Assembly: GCA_013416405.1 (NCBI GenBank)
Contig: JACCET010000004.1
Span: 248,001 to 312,000 of the forward strand
Source: Alcaligenaceae bacterium
Lineage (GTDB): Bacteria; Pseudomonadota; Gammaproteobacteria; Burkholderiales; Burkholderiaceae_B
Length of the DNA stretch: 64,000 bases
Direction: 5' to 3'
A program made the position numbers and the translations under genes. Of this stretch, positions 35,483-43,383 are shown one piece after another. The stretch's first letter is position 1. The number at the start of each line of letters is the position of its first letter. The notes beneath the pieces are model-generated. The model was not told the origin of the DNA. It saw only the letters and a program-made list of their open reading frames with translations, and ran no database searches.

Positions 35483-35502
35483 AGCAAGGACAGAAGCACA
35501 AG

Positions 35503-36822
35503 ATGTCTTACCTTAACGAAACGCACGATCCTTCATTGCAAAGCTGGGTGGTCTCAGCCAACGTATCCGATAACGGTTTCCCCATACAAAATCTGCCTTT
35601 CGGGGTATTTCGCCCACAGGGCAGCACACAAGATTTTCGTCCCGGCGTGGCCATAGGAAATCAGATACTGGATCTTGCCGCCCTTGCCAGGGCACAGCCC
35701 TTCAGCGGCCCAGCCGCCGAAGCCCTGGACGCCTGCCAAGGCAACACGCTGAATGGCTTGATGAGCCTTGGGCAGGCACATTGGTCGTCGCTGCGGCTGG
35801 CGCTGTCACGCGCACTGCGTCAGGGCTCGCCACTGCAAGCCACACTGGAACCGCTGCTAAGCGGCACAGACCAGGCCGAACTGGGGCTGCCCGCGCATAT
35901 CGGCGACTACACCGATTTCTACACCTCAGTGCATCATGCCATTGCTGTGGGCAAGCAGTTTCGCCCCGACAACCCTTTGTTGCCCAACTATAAATGGGTA
36001 CCCATTGGCTATCATGGACGCAGTTCCAGCATCAACGTGTCGGGCCAGCCTTTCCCCCGTCCTGTTGGCCAGACACGCCCAGCCACCGAAGGCGGCACGC
36101 CCGGCTTCGGGCCTTGCCAGCGATTGGATTATGAACTGGAACTGGGTGTTTTTGTGGGCCAGGGCAACACCCAGGGCGAGCGCATTGCCCTGGACGACGC
36201 CGATGCACACGTATTCGGTCTGTGCATTCTGAATGACTGGTCAGCCCGCGACTTGCAGGCATGGGAATACCAACCGCTAGGCCCTTTCCTGGCGAAGAAT
36301 TTTGCCAGCACCATTTCACCCTGGATAGTCACGCTGGAGGCCCTGGCGCCCTTTCGCTGCTCCTTCGAACGCAATGCCGACGACCCGCAGCCGCTACCCT
36401 ACCTCAGTTCGGCAACAAACCAGGCCTCGGGCGCTTTCGACATTGGCCTGCAAGTTTTCCTGACCACGCAGCAATCGCGCGCAGAGTGCGTTGAACCCGC
36501 CCTGCTCTCGGCGTCCAACTTCAAGGAAGCCTACTGGAATATTGCCCAACTGCTGGCTCACCATACGGTTAACGGCTGCAATCTTCAGGCCGGCGACCTG
36601 CTGGGCACAGGCACTATGTCTGGCCCCGAAAAGGGTCAGGAAGGCTCTTTGCTGGAATTGAACCAAGGTGGCAAGCAGACCGTGAAATTGCCTTGGGGAG
36701 AAGAGCGTATCTTCTTGCAAGACCACGACGAGGTCACCTTGCGCGCAGCCTGCCGCAAGCCTGGCTACCCCACCATCAGCCTGGGGCAAGTCGCAGGCAT
36801 GGTGCTACCCGCCAGGGTTTGA
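35503..36822 (+). CDS. fahA: Fumarylacetoacetase FahA
   Basis: Cleaves fumarylacetoacetate to fumarate and acetoacetate, the last step of homogentisate breakdown. The 439-residue enzyme has an N-terminal SH3-like domain and the catalytic beta-roll: DYTDFYTSVHHAIAVGKQFRP (Asp of the metal site and the catalytic His), GYHGRSSSINVSGQ, YELELGVFVGQGN and NDWSARDLQAWEYQPLGPFLAKNF. The maleylacetoacetate isomerase that should act between HmgA and FahA is not in this window. The 3' end overlaps the convergent FAD-oxidoreductase gene by 18 bp. Confidence 0.97.
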   Translation: MSYLNETHDPSLQSWVVSANVSDNGFPIQNLPFGVFRPQGSTQDFRPGVAIGNQILDLAALARAQPFSGPAAEALDACQGNTLNGLMSLGQAHWSSLRLALSRALRQGSPLQATLEPLLSGTDQAELGLPAHIGDYTDFYTSVHHAIAVGKQFRPDNPLLPNYKWVPIGYHGRSSSINVSGQPFPRPVGQTRPATEGGTPGFGPCQRLDYELELGVFVGQGNTQGERIALDDADAHVFGLCILNDWSARDLQAWEYQPLGPFLAKNFASTISPWIVTLEALAPFRCSFERNADDPQPLPYLSSATNQASGAFDIGLQVFLTTQQSRAECVEPALLSASNFKEAYWNIAQLLAHHTVNGCNLQAGDLLGTGTMSGPEKGQEGSLLELNQGGKQTVKLPWGEERIFLQDHDEVTLRAACRKPGYPTISLGQVAGMVLPARV

Positions 36823-38235
36823 GGTAACCAGTACCTTGCCAGGGTTCATGATGCCCAGCGGATCAAGCGCCTGCTTGATGCTGTGCATCAGCGCCATTTC
36901 TATGGGGTCTTTATAACGTGGCAGGGCATCGCGCTTGAGCTGCCCCACCCCATGCTCGGCACTGATGGACCCTTGGAACTTGTGCACACTTTCGTGCACA
37001 AGTTCATAAATACCGGCTTGATGCGCTAGCAACTCTTCTTCGGTATAGGCCTGCCCGCGGGCCACGTTGTAATGCAGATTGCCATCGCCCAGATGTCCGA
37101 AGGTAACGTGCTCTATGCCTGGAAAGCTGGCCTGCAAAGCCACGTTAGTGGTGTTCACGAATTCGGCCATGCGGGAAACAGGTATGGACACATCGTGCTT
37201 GATGCTTTTGCCAAAGGCCTTTTCCGCCAGCGGTATGCTTTCGCGCAAATGCCACAGGGCCTTGCTTTGAGTGATGTTCTCGGCAATGACCGCATCGGCC
37301 ACCAGTCCGGCCTCTATGGTTTCGCCCACCACGGTTTCAAAACGTTCACGGGCATGCTCGGCGCTTTCGCTGTCGGATAGCTCCAGCAAGGCATACCAGG
37401 GCATTTGCGCCGCCTCGCCCTCAAAAGGAACACGCTGTTCCGGATAGCAGCGTACGACGCCCTGCAGGCAATTGCCGGCTATCAGTTCGAAACCGGTTAG
37501 CGCGGCGCCAAACCCCTTGCGCGCTACCGACAACACCTTGACCGCGTCATCGATCGAAGCCAGAGCCAGCAAAGCCGTGCATTGTGCCACTGGCAAAGGA
37601 TAGAGCTTGACCGTGGCGGCCGTGATGATGCCCAGCGTACCCTCGCTGCCCATATACAGATTGCGCAAATCGTAACCGGTGTTGTCTTTGCGCAGGCCAC
37701 GCAGGCCATGCCAGATTTCGCCCTGCGGTGTGACGACTTCCAGGCCCAGCACCAGATCGCGCGCATTGCCATAACGCAGAACCTGCGTGCCGCCGGCGTT
37801 GGTGGCCAGATTGCCCCCCAGCGTGCAACTGCCCTCGGCGGCCAGGCTTAGCGGGAACAGGCGATCAACATCGCGTGCCGCCTGTTGTACGGATTGCAGT
37901 ATGCAGCCGGCTTCAACCACCATGGTGTCATTGTCGGTGTCGATGCTGCGCACGGCGTTCAGACGGGTCAGTGACAGCACGACGGCGCTGCCGGTGCTGT
38001 CGGGCGTTGCGCCGCCGCACAGGCCAGTATTGCCACCCTGAGGCACCACGGGAACCCGGTTCCGGGTGCACCAGCGCATGATTTGAGCGACTTCATCGAC
38101 CGAGCCCGGCCGCAGGACGGCCAATGCCGAACCGCTATAGCGCCCACGCCAGTCGACCGTATACGACTCGGCGTCAGTGCCTGTCAAGACATGCTGTTGA
38201 CCTACTATTTGTATCAGTTCGTCCATGTGACCCAT
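36805..38235 (-). CDS. FAD-binding oxidoreductase, GlcD / D-2-hydroxyglutarate dehydrogenase type
   Basis: A 476-residue flavoprotein with an N-terminal FAD-binding PCMH domain (VPVVPQGGNTGLCGGATPDSTGSAVVLSLTRLN, then NLATNAGGTQVLRYGNARDLVLGLEVV) and a C-terminal FAD-oxidase domain ending in HGVGQLKRDALPRYKDPIEMALMHSIKQALDP. This is the pattern of D-2-hydroxyacid dehydrogenases such as D-2-hydroxyglutarate and D-lactate dehydrogenase; the exact substrate cannot be fixed. D-2-hydroxyglutarate is favoured because its upstream region shares a 13-bp element with serA and SerA produces that compound. It is divergent to the phosphohexomutase gene by 241 bp. Confidence 0.9.
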   Translation of the reverse strand: MGHMDELIQIVGQQHVLTGTDAESYTVDWRGRYSGSALAVLRPGSVDEVAQIMRWCTRNRVPVVPQGGNTGLCGGATPDSTGSAVVLSLTRLNAVRSIDTDNDTMVVEAGCILQSVQQAARDVDRLFPLSLAAEGSCTLGGNLATNAGGTQVLRYGNARDLVLGLEVVTPQGEIWHGLRGLRKDNTGYDLRNLYMGSEGTLGIITAATVKLYPLPVAQCTALLALASIDDAVKVLSVARKGFGAALTGFELIAGNCLQGVVRCYPEQRVPFEGEAAQMPWYALLELSDSESAEHARERFETVVGETIEAGLVADAVIAENITQSKALWHLRESIPLAEKAFGKSIKHDVSIPVSRMAEFVNTTNVALQASFPGIEHVTFGHLGDGNLHYNVARGQAYTEEELLAHQAGIYELVHESVHKFQGSISAEHGVGQLKRDALPRYKDPIEMALMHSIKQALDPLGIMNPGKVLVTSNPGG

Positions 38236-38476
38236 GTTTGCCTTCTTTTATGCGAAATAAACATACTCAGCGGACTATTTTAGGGCAATTGACAGGCGGC
38301 CATGCAATTAGGCAGCTACACCCTGACATACCCGCAACCACGCTGAATCCGCTCATTGGACGATCACCCCGGGAATCCGGATAATCATGGTTGGAGAGCT
38401 TCTGAAACCAGCCTTTGCACCGTGTGCGCCCGCCCTTCAGCCCCACTCCAGTGCCCAACCATGTTAAGGAAGTCTT
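38236..38476. promoter_or_regulatory. Divergent intergenic region carrying the second copy of the serA-type element
   Basis: This 241-bp gap has no gene. The minus-strand element CCTAAAATAGTCC (38272-38284) lies 37-49 bp upstream of the FAD oxidoreductase ATG, in the same place and orientation as the copy before serA. A possible leftward promoter has -35 TTGCCC and -10 TATGTT with a 17-bp spacer that contains TAAAATAGTCC. For the rightward gene only the ribosome site AAGGAAG (38466-38472) is clear. Confidence 0.45.
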
Positions 38477-39868
38477 GTGCCCAACACCGTTAATCTGCCT
38501 AAAGACGTTTTCAAAGCCTACGATATTCGCGGTACCGTACCCGAGCAGCTCAACGCCGATTTTGCGTGTCTGCTGGGCCTGGCCCTTGCCCAACAGGCCC
38601 GCACCGAATCCGTAAACACGCTGGTCGTGGGCTACGACGGCCGGCTGAGCAGCCCCGAGCTGGCTCAAGCCCTGCAGCAAGGGCTTACGCAAGGCGGTAT
38701 CAACACCATAGACCTGGGCATGGTGCCAACGCCGGTTGTCTATTACGGCGCCTACACTCAGCACACCGGCTCCGGCGTTGCCATTACGGGCAGCCACAAC
38801 CCGTCGAACTACAACGGCTTCAAGATCATGATGGGCGGCCGCACCCTACACGGCAGCGATATTCAACAGCTGGCCCAGATCATGGCGGAGCCCGATGCCC
38901 TGGACGGCATCAAGCCGGGCAGCAGCACAAAGCTCGACTTGCTGGACGCCTATGTCAAGGAAATCAGCTCCACCGTCCTGCTCCAACGGCCCATGAAAAT
39001 CGCCATCGATTGCGGCAACGGTGTGGGCGGCGTGATTGCGTCACGCCTGTTTCAGGAGCTGGGCTGCTCGGTGGACGAGTTGTATTGCGAGGTTGACGGG
39101 ACCTTCCCAAACCATCATCCGGATCCCGCCGATCCGCACAATCTCGAGGATTTGATCCGTCACGTAAAAGAGACCGACTGCGAGATCGGCCTGGCCTTCG
39201 ACGGCGATGCCGACCGTCTGGGCGTCGTCACCAAATCCGGAGAAATCATCTGGCCCGACCGCCAGCTCATCCTGTTCGCGCAAGACGTACTGCAACGCAA
39301 GCCCGGTTCCACCATTATTTTTGACGTCAAATGCAGCCGCCACGTGGCACGCGCCATTAAGCATGCGGGCGGCAAGCCTCAAATGTGGCAAACGGGGCAC
39401 TCGTTGATCAAGGCCAAGCTGGCCGAAACCGGCGCCCCCCTGGCTGGCGAAATGAGCGGCCACATTTTCTTCAAAGAGCGCTGGTACGGCTTTGACGACG
39501 GCCTTTACGCCGGCGCTCGGCTGCTGGAAATACTGTCAGAACACGAAGACGTCTCGGCCGTGCTCGAAGACCTGCCCAAAGACATCTCCACGCCGGAAAT
39601 CAAGCTGAATATGTCAGAAGGACAGCCTCATGCCCTGGTCGCCCGCTTGCAGGAACAAGGAAAATTTCCGATGGCAACCAGCATCAGCACCATTGATGGT
39701 GTGCGCGCCGAATATGCCGACGGCTTCGGCCTGGCGCGCGCCTCCAACACCACGCCGGTGGTTGTTCTGCGTTTTGAAGGCGACACAGAACAAGACATAG
39801 AACGCATCAAGGAAGAGTTCCGCCAGGCCTTGGTGGCGCTGGAGCCTACGCTTTCCCTGCCTTTTTAA
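38477..39868 (+). CDS. Phosphomannomutase/phosphoglucomutase (AlgC/ManB type, GTG start)
   Basis: Interconverts hexose 1- and 6-phosphates, supplying sugar nucleotides for surface polysaccharides. The 463-residue alpha-D-phosphohexomutase has FKAYDIRGTVPEQL, the phosphoserine loop ITGSHNPSNYNGFK, the metal loop LAFDGDADRLGVV, the sugar-specificity loop GEMSGHIFFKERW, and a C-terminal phosphate-binding domain. The start is GTG at 38477 with AAGGAAG 4 nt ahead. It lies next to, and convergent with, the glycan cluster. Confidence 0.94.
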   Translation: MPNTVNLPKDVFKAYDIRGTVPEQLNADFACLLGLALAQQARTESVNTLVVGYDGRLSSPELAQALQQGLTQGGINTIDLGMVPTPVVYYGAYTQHTGSGVAITGSHNPSNYNGFKIMMGGRTLHGSDIQQLAQIMAEPDALDGIKPGSSTKLDLLDAYVKEISSTVLLQRPMKIAIDCGNGVGGVIASRLFQELGCSVDELYCEVDGTFPNHHPDPADPHNLEDLIRHVKETDCEIGLAFDGDADRLGVVTKSGEIIWPDRQLILFAQDVLQRKPGSTIIFDVKCSRHVARAIKHAGGKPQMWQTGHSLIKAKLAETGAPLAGEMSGHIFFKERWYGFDDGLYAGARLLEILSEHEDVSAVLEDLPKDISTPEIKLNMSEGQPHALVARLQEQGKFPMATSISTIDGVRAEYADGFGLARASNTTPVVVLRFEGDTEQDIERIKEEFRQALVALEPTLSLPF

Positions 39869-39882
39869 GCACAAGCTTTAGC

Positions 39883-39909
39883 AAAAGGCTGACCTATTCT
39901 AGGTCGGCT
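39883..39909 (-). terminator. Probable terminator of the glycan cluster
   Basis: On the minus strand the stem AGCCGACCT / AGGTCAGCC (with G-T pairs, 5-nt loop) is followed by TTTT. It overlaps the stop of the last glycan gene and also lies just after the convergent phosphohexomutase gene. Confidence 0.45.
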
Positions 39910-42211
39910 GCTTGCCCCGTCCGGACAGCTGAACATACAGGTCCAGATGCACCTGGGCAACCTTGTTGATATCGAACTCACTTTCGGCCAGCTCACGTCC
40001 GGCACGGCCCATGGCCTGCCTGCGTGTGTCGTCGTTCGCCAGGGACAGCACAGCATCGGCCAGCGCCCGCGCATCGCGCACGGGCACCAACAAGCCCGTT
40101 ACATCAGGTGTAATAGCGTCCCGACAACCCGGCACATCGGTGGTGACCACGGCGCGACCGCATGCGGCGGCCTCGACCAAGGACTTGGGCAAGCCCTCAC
40201 GATAAGAGGGCAGCACCACAATATGGGCTTGCTGATAAAGCTCGGCCACGTCACTGCGCTCGCCCAGGCACTCCACCACACCTTCACGCTGCCACTGTTC
40301 GAACTGCTCTGGCGTAATGCTGGCCGGATTGCCTGGATCGGGGCTGCCCACCAGTTGCCATCGCAGTCCGCTGGGGTAATTTGCCGTCATGCGCGCGGCC
40401 TCGACGAATTCGAGCACGCCTTTGTCGGTCAACAGCCGGGCCGCCATGATGGCAATGGGTGGCCCGGCTGGCTCAGGAACGGCCTGGAACAAATCCAGAT
40501 CGGCACCTGAGCCACGTATCATCACCACTTGATCCGACCGCACGACGCCTGCCTTGCGCAAGACATCACGATCATTACTATTCTGAAAAATCACCCGGCT
40601 ATTGCGATGGCCCAAGGCCAGTCTGTACAGCGTGGTGGCGGCCATGCGCAGAAAATCAAACCGCTTTGTCGGCCGCGTAAAAATGAAACCCAGTCCAGAG
40701 ATGGCGGCAAGATAGCCCGGCACACCTGCCAGTCTTGCCGCTATTCCGCCGTACAGCACCGGCTTGATCGTAGCCGCATGCACGACATCTGGTTGCAGCC
40801 GCCGGAATAATCGCCATAAGGCGTAGATACTGTTGATTTCTTCCAGCGGATTTTTCCCGCTGCGCGACATGGGAATAACATGATGTACCAGGCCATGGGC
40901 CACAACATCAGGCACTGAAGGCCCGTCCATGGTTGCCACATGCACATCGAACCCGGCCGCCTTGGCCGCCACAGCCAGGGGCAAGCGGTGCGACAGAAAA
41001 AAGGCCGGATTATTGACCACAAACAATAGTCGCCGTTGACTGGCATCTTTTTTGGATATTGTCACGCTACGCCAAACCTTATGATAGTTATGTACCATGG
41101 CATCCAGGCTGAACAAGCTTCCAACCCGTTCGCGGCCACGCTGCACGCGCGCGGCGTGCTCGGGCGTATCTAGCAGATCCACCACGCCATCTATCGCAGC
41201 AGACAGTGCCGACGGGTTCTGCGCAGGCGCCACCACACGAGGGTCATCGACCATCATTGCGGCGTCGCCCACGTCGGTGACCACACATGCCACACCGCTG
41301 GCCATCGCCTCGGCTACCACATTGGGAAAACCTTCGGCACGGCTGGACAATACGTGAATGTCCAGACCATTCATCAGGACGGGTACATCGTCACGGCGCC
41401 CCAGCAGAATGACCTGCCCCGCGACTGCGTAGCGCTCGAGCAGCGCAGACAACTCCGGGTTGGCGGCGTCCATGCCATGGCCTATCAGTACACAGCGCAG
41501 GGATGGATGCTTGCGCAAGCTCAGCGCCAGTGCCGCCAGCAAATTCTCGTGATCCTTCAGGGGATTCCAGCGCGCCACGCTGCCTATCACCGGCGTGCGG
41601 TCGGCCACACCCCATTGCGCCCGCACCTGCTGCCGTGCCCGTGCATCGGCTTGCCAGCGCGAGAGGTCATAGCCATTGGGAATGACCTGCATGCGGTCGG
41701 CGCAATAACCCCAGACCTGATGGCGCTGCGCCGCGCTTGCCGCACACGAGACAATCACTGCCGGTATAAGCCTGGAACTGCGCGCGCACAGCCACGAGAA
41801 CGCGCGTGCCGACAGACTGCTTTTATGTAAGTCGGCGCCAGAGTTACGTATGCCCCAGCTAACGGCCTTGATGCCCGCCAAACGGGCCACCAATCCACCT
41901 ATCAGGTCGGCATGGTACATCCAGGTTTGCACCACATCGGGTCGCAGCGAACGCAACAGGCCATGCATGCGCCACACGCCCTTGAGCAGGCCCGCTGGGC
42001 TATTCATGCCCAAGGTGTGAACAGGAGTACCGGCCTCGATAAGACGGGGGCCGAACACGCCGCCATCGCCCATAGAGATAACGCTATGCCGGACATCGGT
42101 CTGCCCGGGTGCCGTCGCCAGGCGGAACAGCACCGTTTCCGCTCCCCCCTGCCCCAGCCCCGAAATAATGTGAACGACATGCAGCGGCGTGGTGATGGGA
42201 ACCTGTGTCAT
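39899..42211 (-). CDS. Two-headed glycosyltransferase: two fused GT4-type (GT-B) domains
   Basis: A 770-residue cytoplasmic protein holding two complete retaining GT-B enzymes. The first spans about residues 10-380: HVVHIISGLGQGGAETVLFRLA, then VIPNGYDLSRW and the E-x7-E motif SRAEGFPNVVAEAMASG. The second spans about 393-770: RRLLFVVNNPAFFLSHRLPLA, a KPVLYGGIAARLAGVPGYLAAISGLGF segment typical of WbpT/PglA-like transferases, then SYREGLPKSLVEAAACG. The ATG at 42211 overlaps the preceding gene's stop (ATGA); an ATG 54 bp further upstream is less likely. The two parts would add two successive sugars. No linker longer than about 12 residues is seen. Confidence 0.88.
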   Translation of the reverse strand: MTQVPITTPLHVVHIISGLGQGGAETVLFRLATAPGQTDVRHSVISMGDGGVFGPRLIEAGTPVHTLGMNSPAGLLKGVWRMHGLLRSLRPDVVQTWMYHADLIGGLVARLAGIKAVSWGIRNSGADLHKSSLSARAFSWLCARSSRLIPAVIVSCAASAAQRHQVWGYCADRMQVIPNGYDLSRWQADARARQQVRAQWGVADRTPVIGSVARWNPLKDHENLLAALALSLRKHPSLRCVLIGHGMDAANPELSALLERYAVAGQVILLGRRDDVPVLMNGLDIHVLSSRAEGFPNVVAEAMASGVACVVTDVGDAAMMVDDPRVVAPAQNPSALSAAIDGVVDLLDTPEHAARVQRGRERVGSLFSLDAMVHNYHKVWRSVTISKKDASQRRLLFVVNNPAFFLSHRLPLAVAAKAAGFDVHVATMDGPSVPDVVAHGLVHHVIPMSRSGKNPLEEINSIYALWRLFRRLQPDVVHAATIKPVLYGGIAARLAGVPGYLAAISGLGFIFTRPTKRFDFLRMAATTLYRLALGHRNSRVIFQNSNDRDVLRKAGVVRSDQVVMIRGSGADLDLFQAVPEPAGPPIAIMAARLLTDKGVLEFVEAARMTANYPSGLRWQLVGSPDPGNPASITPEQFEQWQREGVVECLGERSDVAELYQQAHIVVLPSYREGLPKSLVEAAACGRAVVTTDVPGCRDAITPDVTGLLVPVRDARALADAVLSLANDDTRRQAMGRAGRELAESEFDINKVAQVHLDLYVQLSGRGKQPT

Positions 42212-43383
42212 GTGCGCCCATCCTGTTTGACGGGCGTGACCACGGAGGCAAACAAGGCATCCCATAGCGCCAGGACTTGCGGCAAGCCGTAGCGTGCCCG
42301 TACTGTGGCAGCTGCACGTTGCCCCAATGTATCGCGCAGCGTTGCGTCGTCTATCAGTTGACCCAGTCCCGCGACCAGCGCATCGTGGTTATCCAGCGGA
42401 ATCAGCACGGCATCTTTTCCGTCCTGGCTCATTTCACGCGGCCCGCTAGGGCAGTCCACAGTGATACAGGCACAGCCCAGAGCCATGGCTTCAAGCAACA
42501 CATTGGGAAAGCCCTCGACCTGTGAAGTCAGGGCAAAAACATCGGCCCTGGCCAGCTCCTGCCAGGGCTGGCTGGTACGCCCAGGCAGGGCAATGCGTGA
42601 CGCCAGGCCGACGTCCTGCACCTGCTGCTCAAGGTCACTGCGCAACGGGCCGTCTCCCCAGATCGTCAGATCCCAGTCTGGGTAATCGGCAGCCAGCGCG
42701 GCAAACGCAGCTATCAATGCATCGAAACGCTTGAACGGAACCATACGCCCCATAGCCATGACCTGCTTGCGGTAATTAAGAGGGGCTGACGCAGGGGCCG
42801 CAGCCGCCTGAACCAGATTCAGACTCCCTTGCGTCTGAGTGGAGTAGTCGTCAATCCCGGGAGGCAGCGGGTTGGGAATCACATCCAGACGCTCGACATT
42901 GCGCGCCATCTGCTTCAGAGCCTGCACGCCATCCTGCGATTGCATAAGCACTTTGGCCGCCCACGGATAGGTCTTGCGCCTTAGAAACTGCAATACTTTG
43001 CCCGCGCTATTGCTGAAAGCCGGATTGGTGCGCTCGCACGCTATCACCGGCACGCCCAGGCCTTTGGTCGCCAGCAGCACCATGACATTGACGTTGGTCA
43101 GAAAGGAAACAATGACATCAGGCTGAACCTCGCGCACCAGATTGCGAATGGCGCGCAGCTTGCTGAGTGGCGGCCAGGCCTTGCGGCCGGTCGGGCCCAT
43201 GCGATCAGCCAGCCATTCCAGCCGGACCGCCGGATCCAGCGGATAGAAGCAACTGCCCTTGCCGGTATAGGTGGGCACCAGGATTACGGTGTCACCCCGC
43301 TTGGCCCAGGCACTGGCCAGGGTGGCCGCCACGCGCTCTGCGCCACCTGCATGCATGGAGCTGACAAAGAAAAGTATCTTCAT
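42208..43383 (-). CDS. Glycosyltransferase family 4 protein
   Basis: A 391-residue GT-B retaining transferase: N-terminal FFVSSMHAGGAERVAATLASAWAKRGD for acceptor binding, and in the C-terminal domain VMAMGRMVPFKRFDALIAAF, IWGDGPLRSDLEQQV and the E-x7-E segment TSQVEGFPNVLLEAMALG for the nucleotide sugar. It lies between asnB (4-bp overlap at 43380-43383) and the two-headed transferase (4-bp overlap), so all three are translationally coupled. Sugar and linkage cannot be told. Confidence 0.92.
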   Translation of the reverse strand: MKILFFVSSMHAGGAERVAATLASAWAKRGDTVILVPTYTGKGSCFYPLDPAVRLEWLADRMGPTGRKAWPPLSKLRAIRNLVREVQPDVIVSFLTNVNVMVLLATKGLGVPVIACERTNPAFSNSAGKVLQFLRRKTYPWAAKVLMQSQDGVQALKQMARNVERLDVIPNPLPPGIDDYSTQTQGSLNLVQAAAAPASAPLNYRKQVMAMGRMVPFKRFDALIAAFAALAADYPDWDLTIWGDGPLRSDLEQQVQDVGLASRIALPGRTSQPWQELARADVFALTSQVEGFPNVLLEAMALGCACITVDCPSGPREMSQDGKDAVLIPLDNHDALVAGLGQLIDDATLRDTLGQRAAATVRARYGLPQVLALWDALFASVVTPVKQDGRT

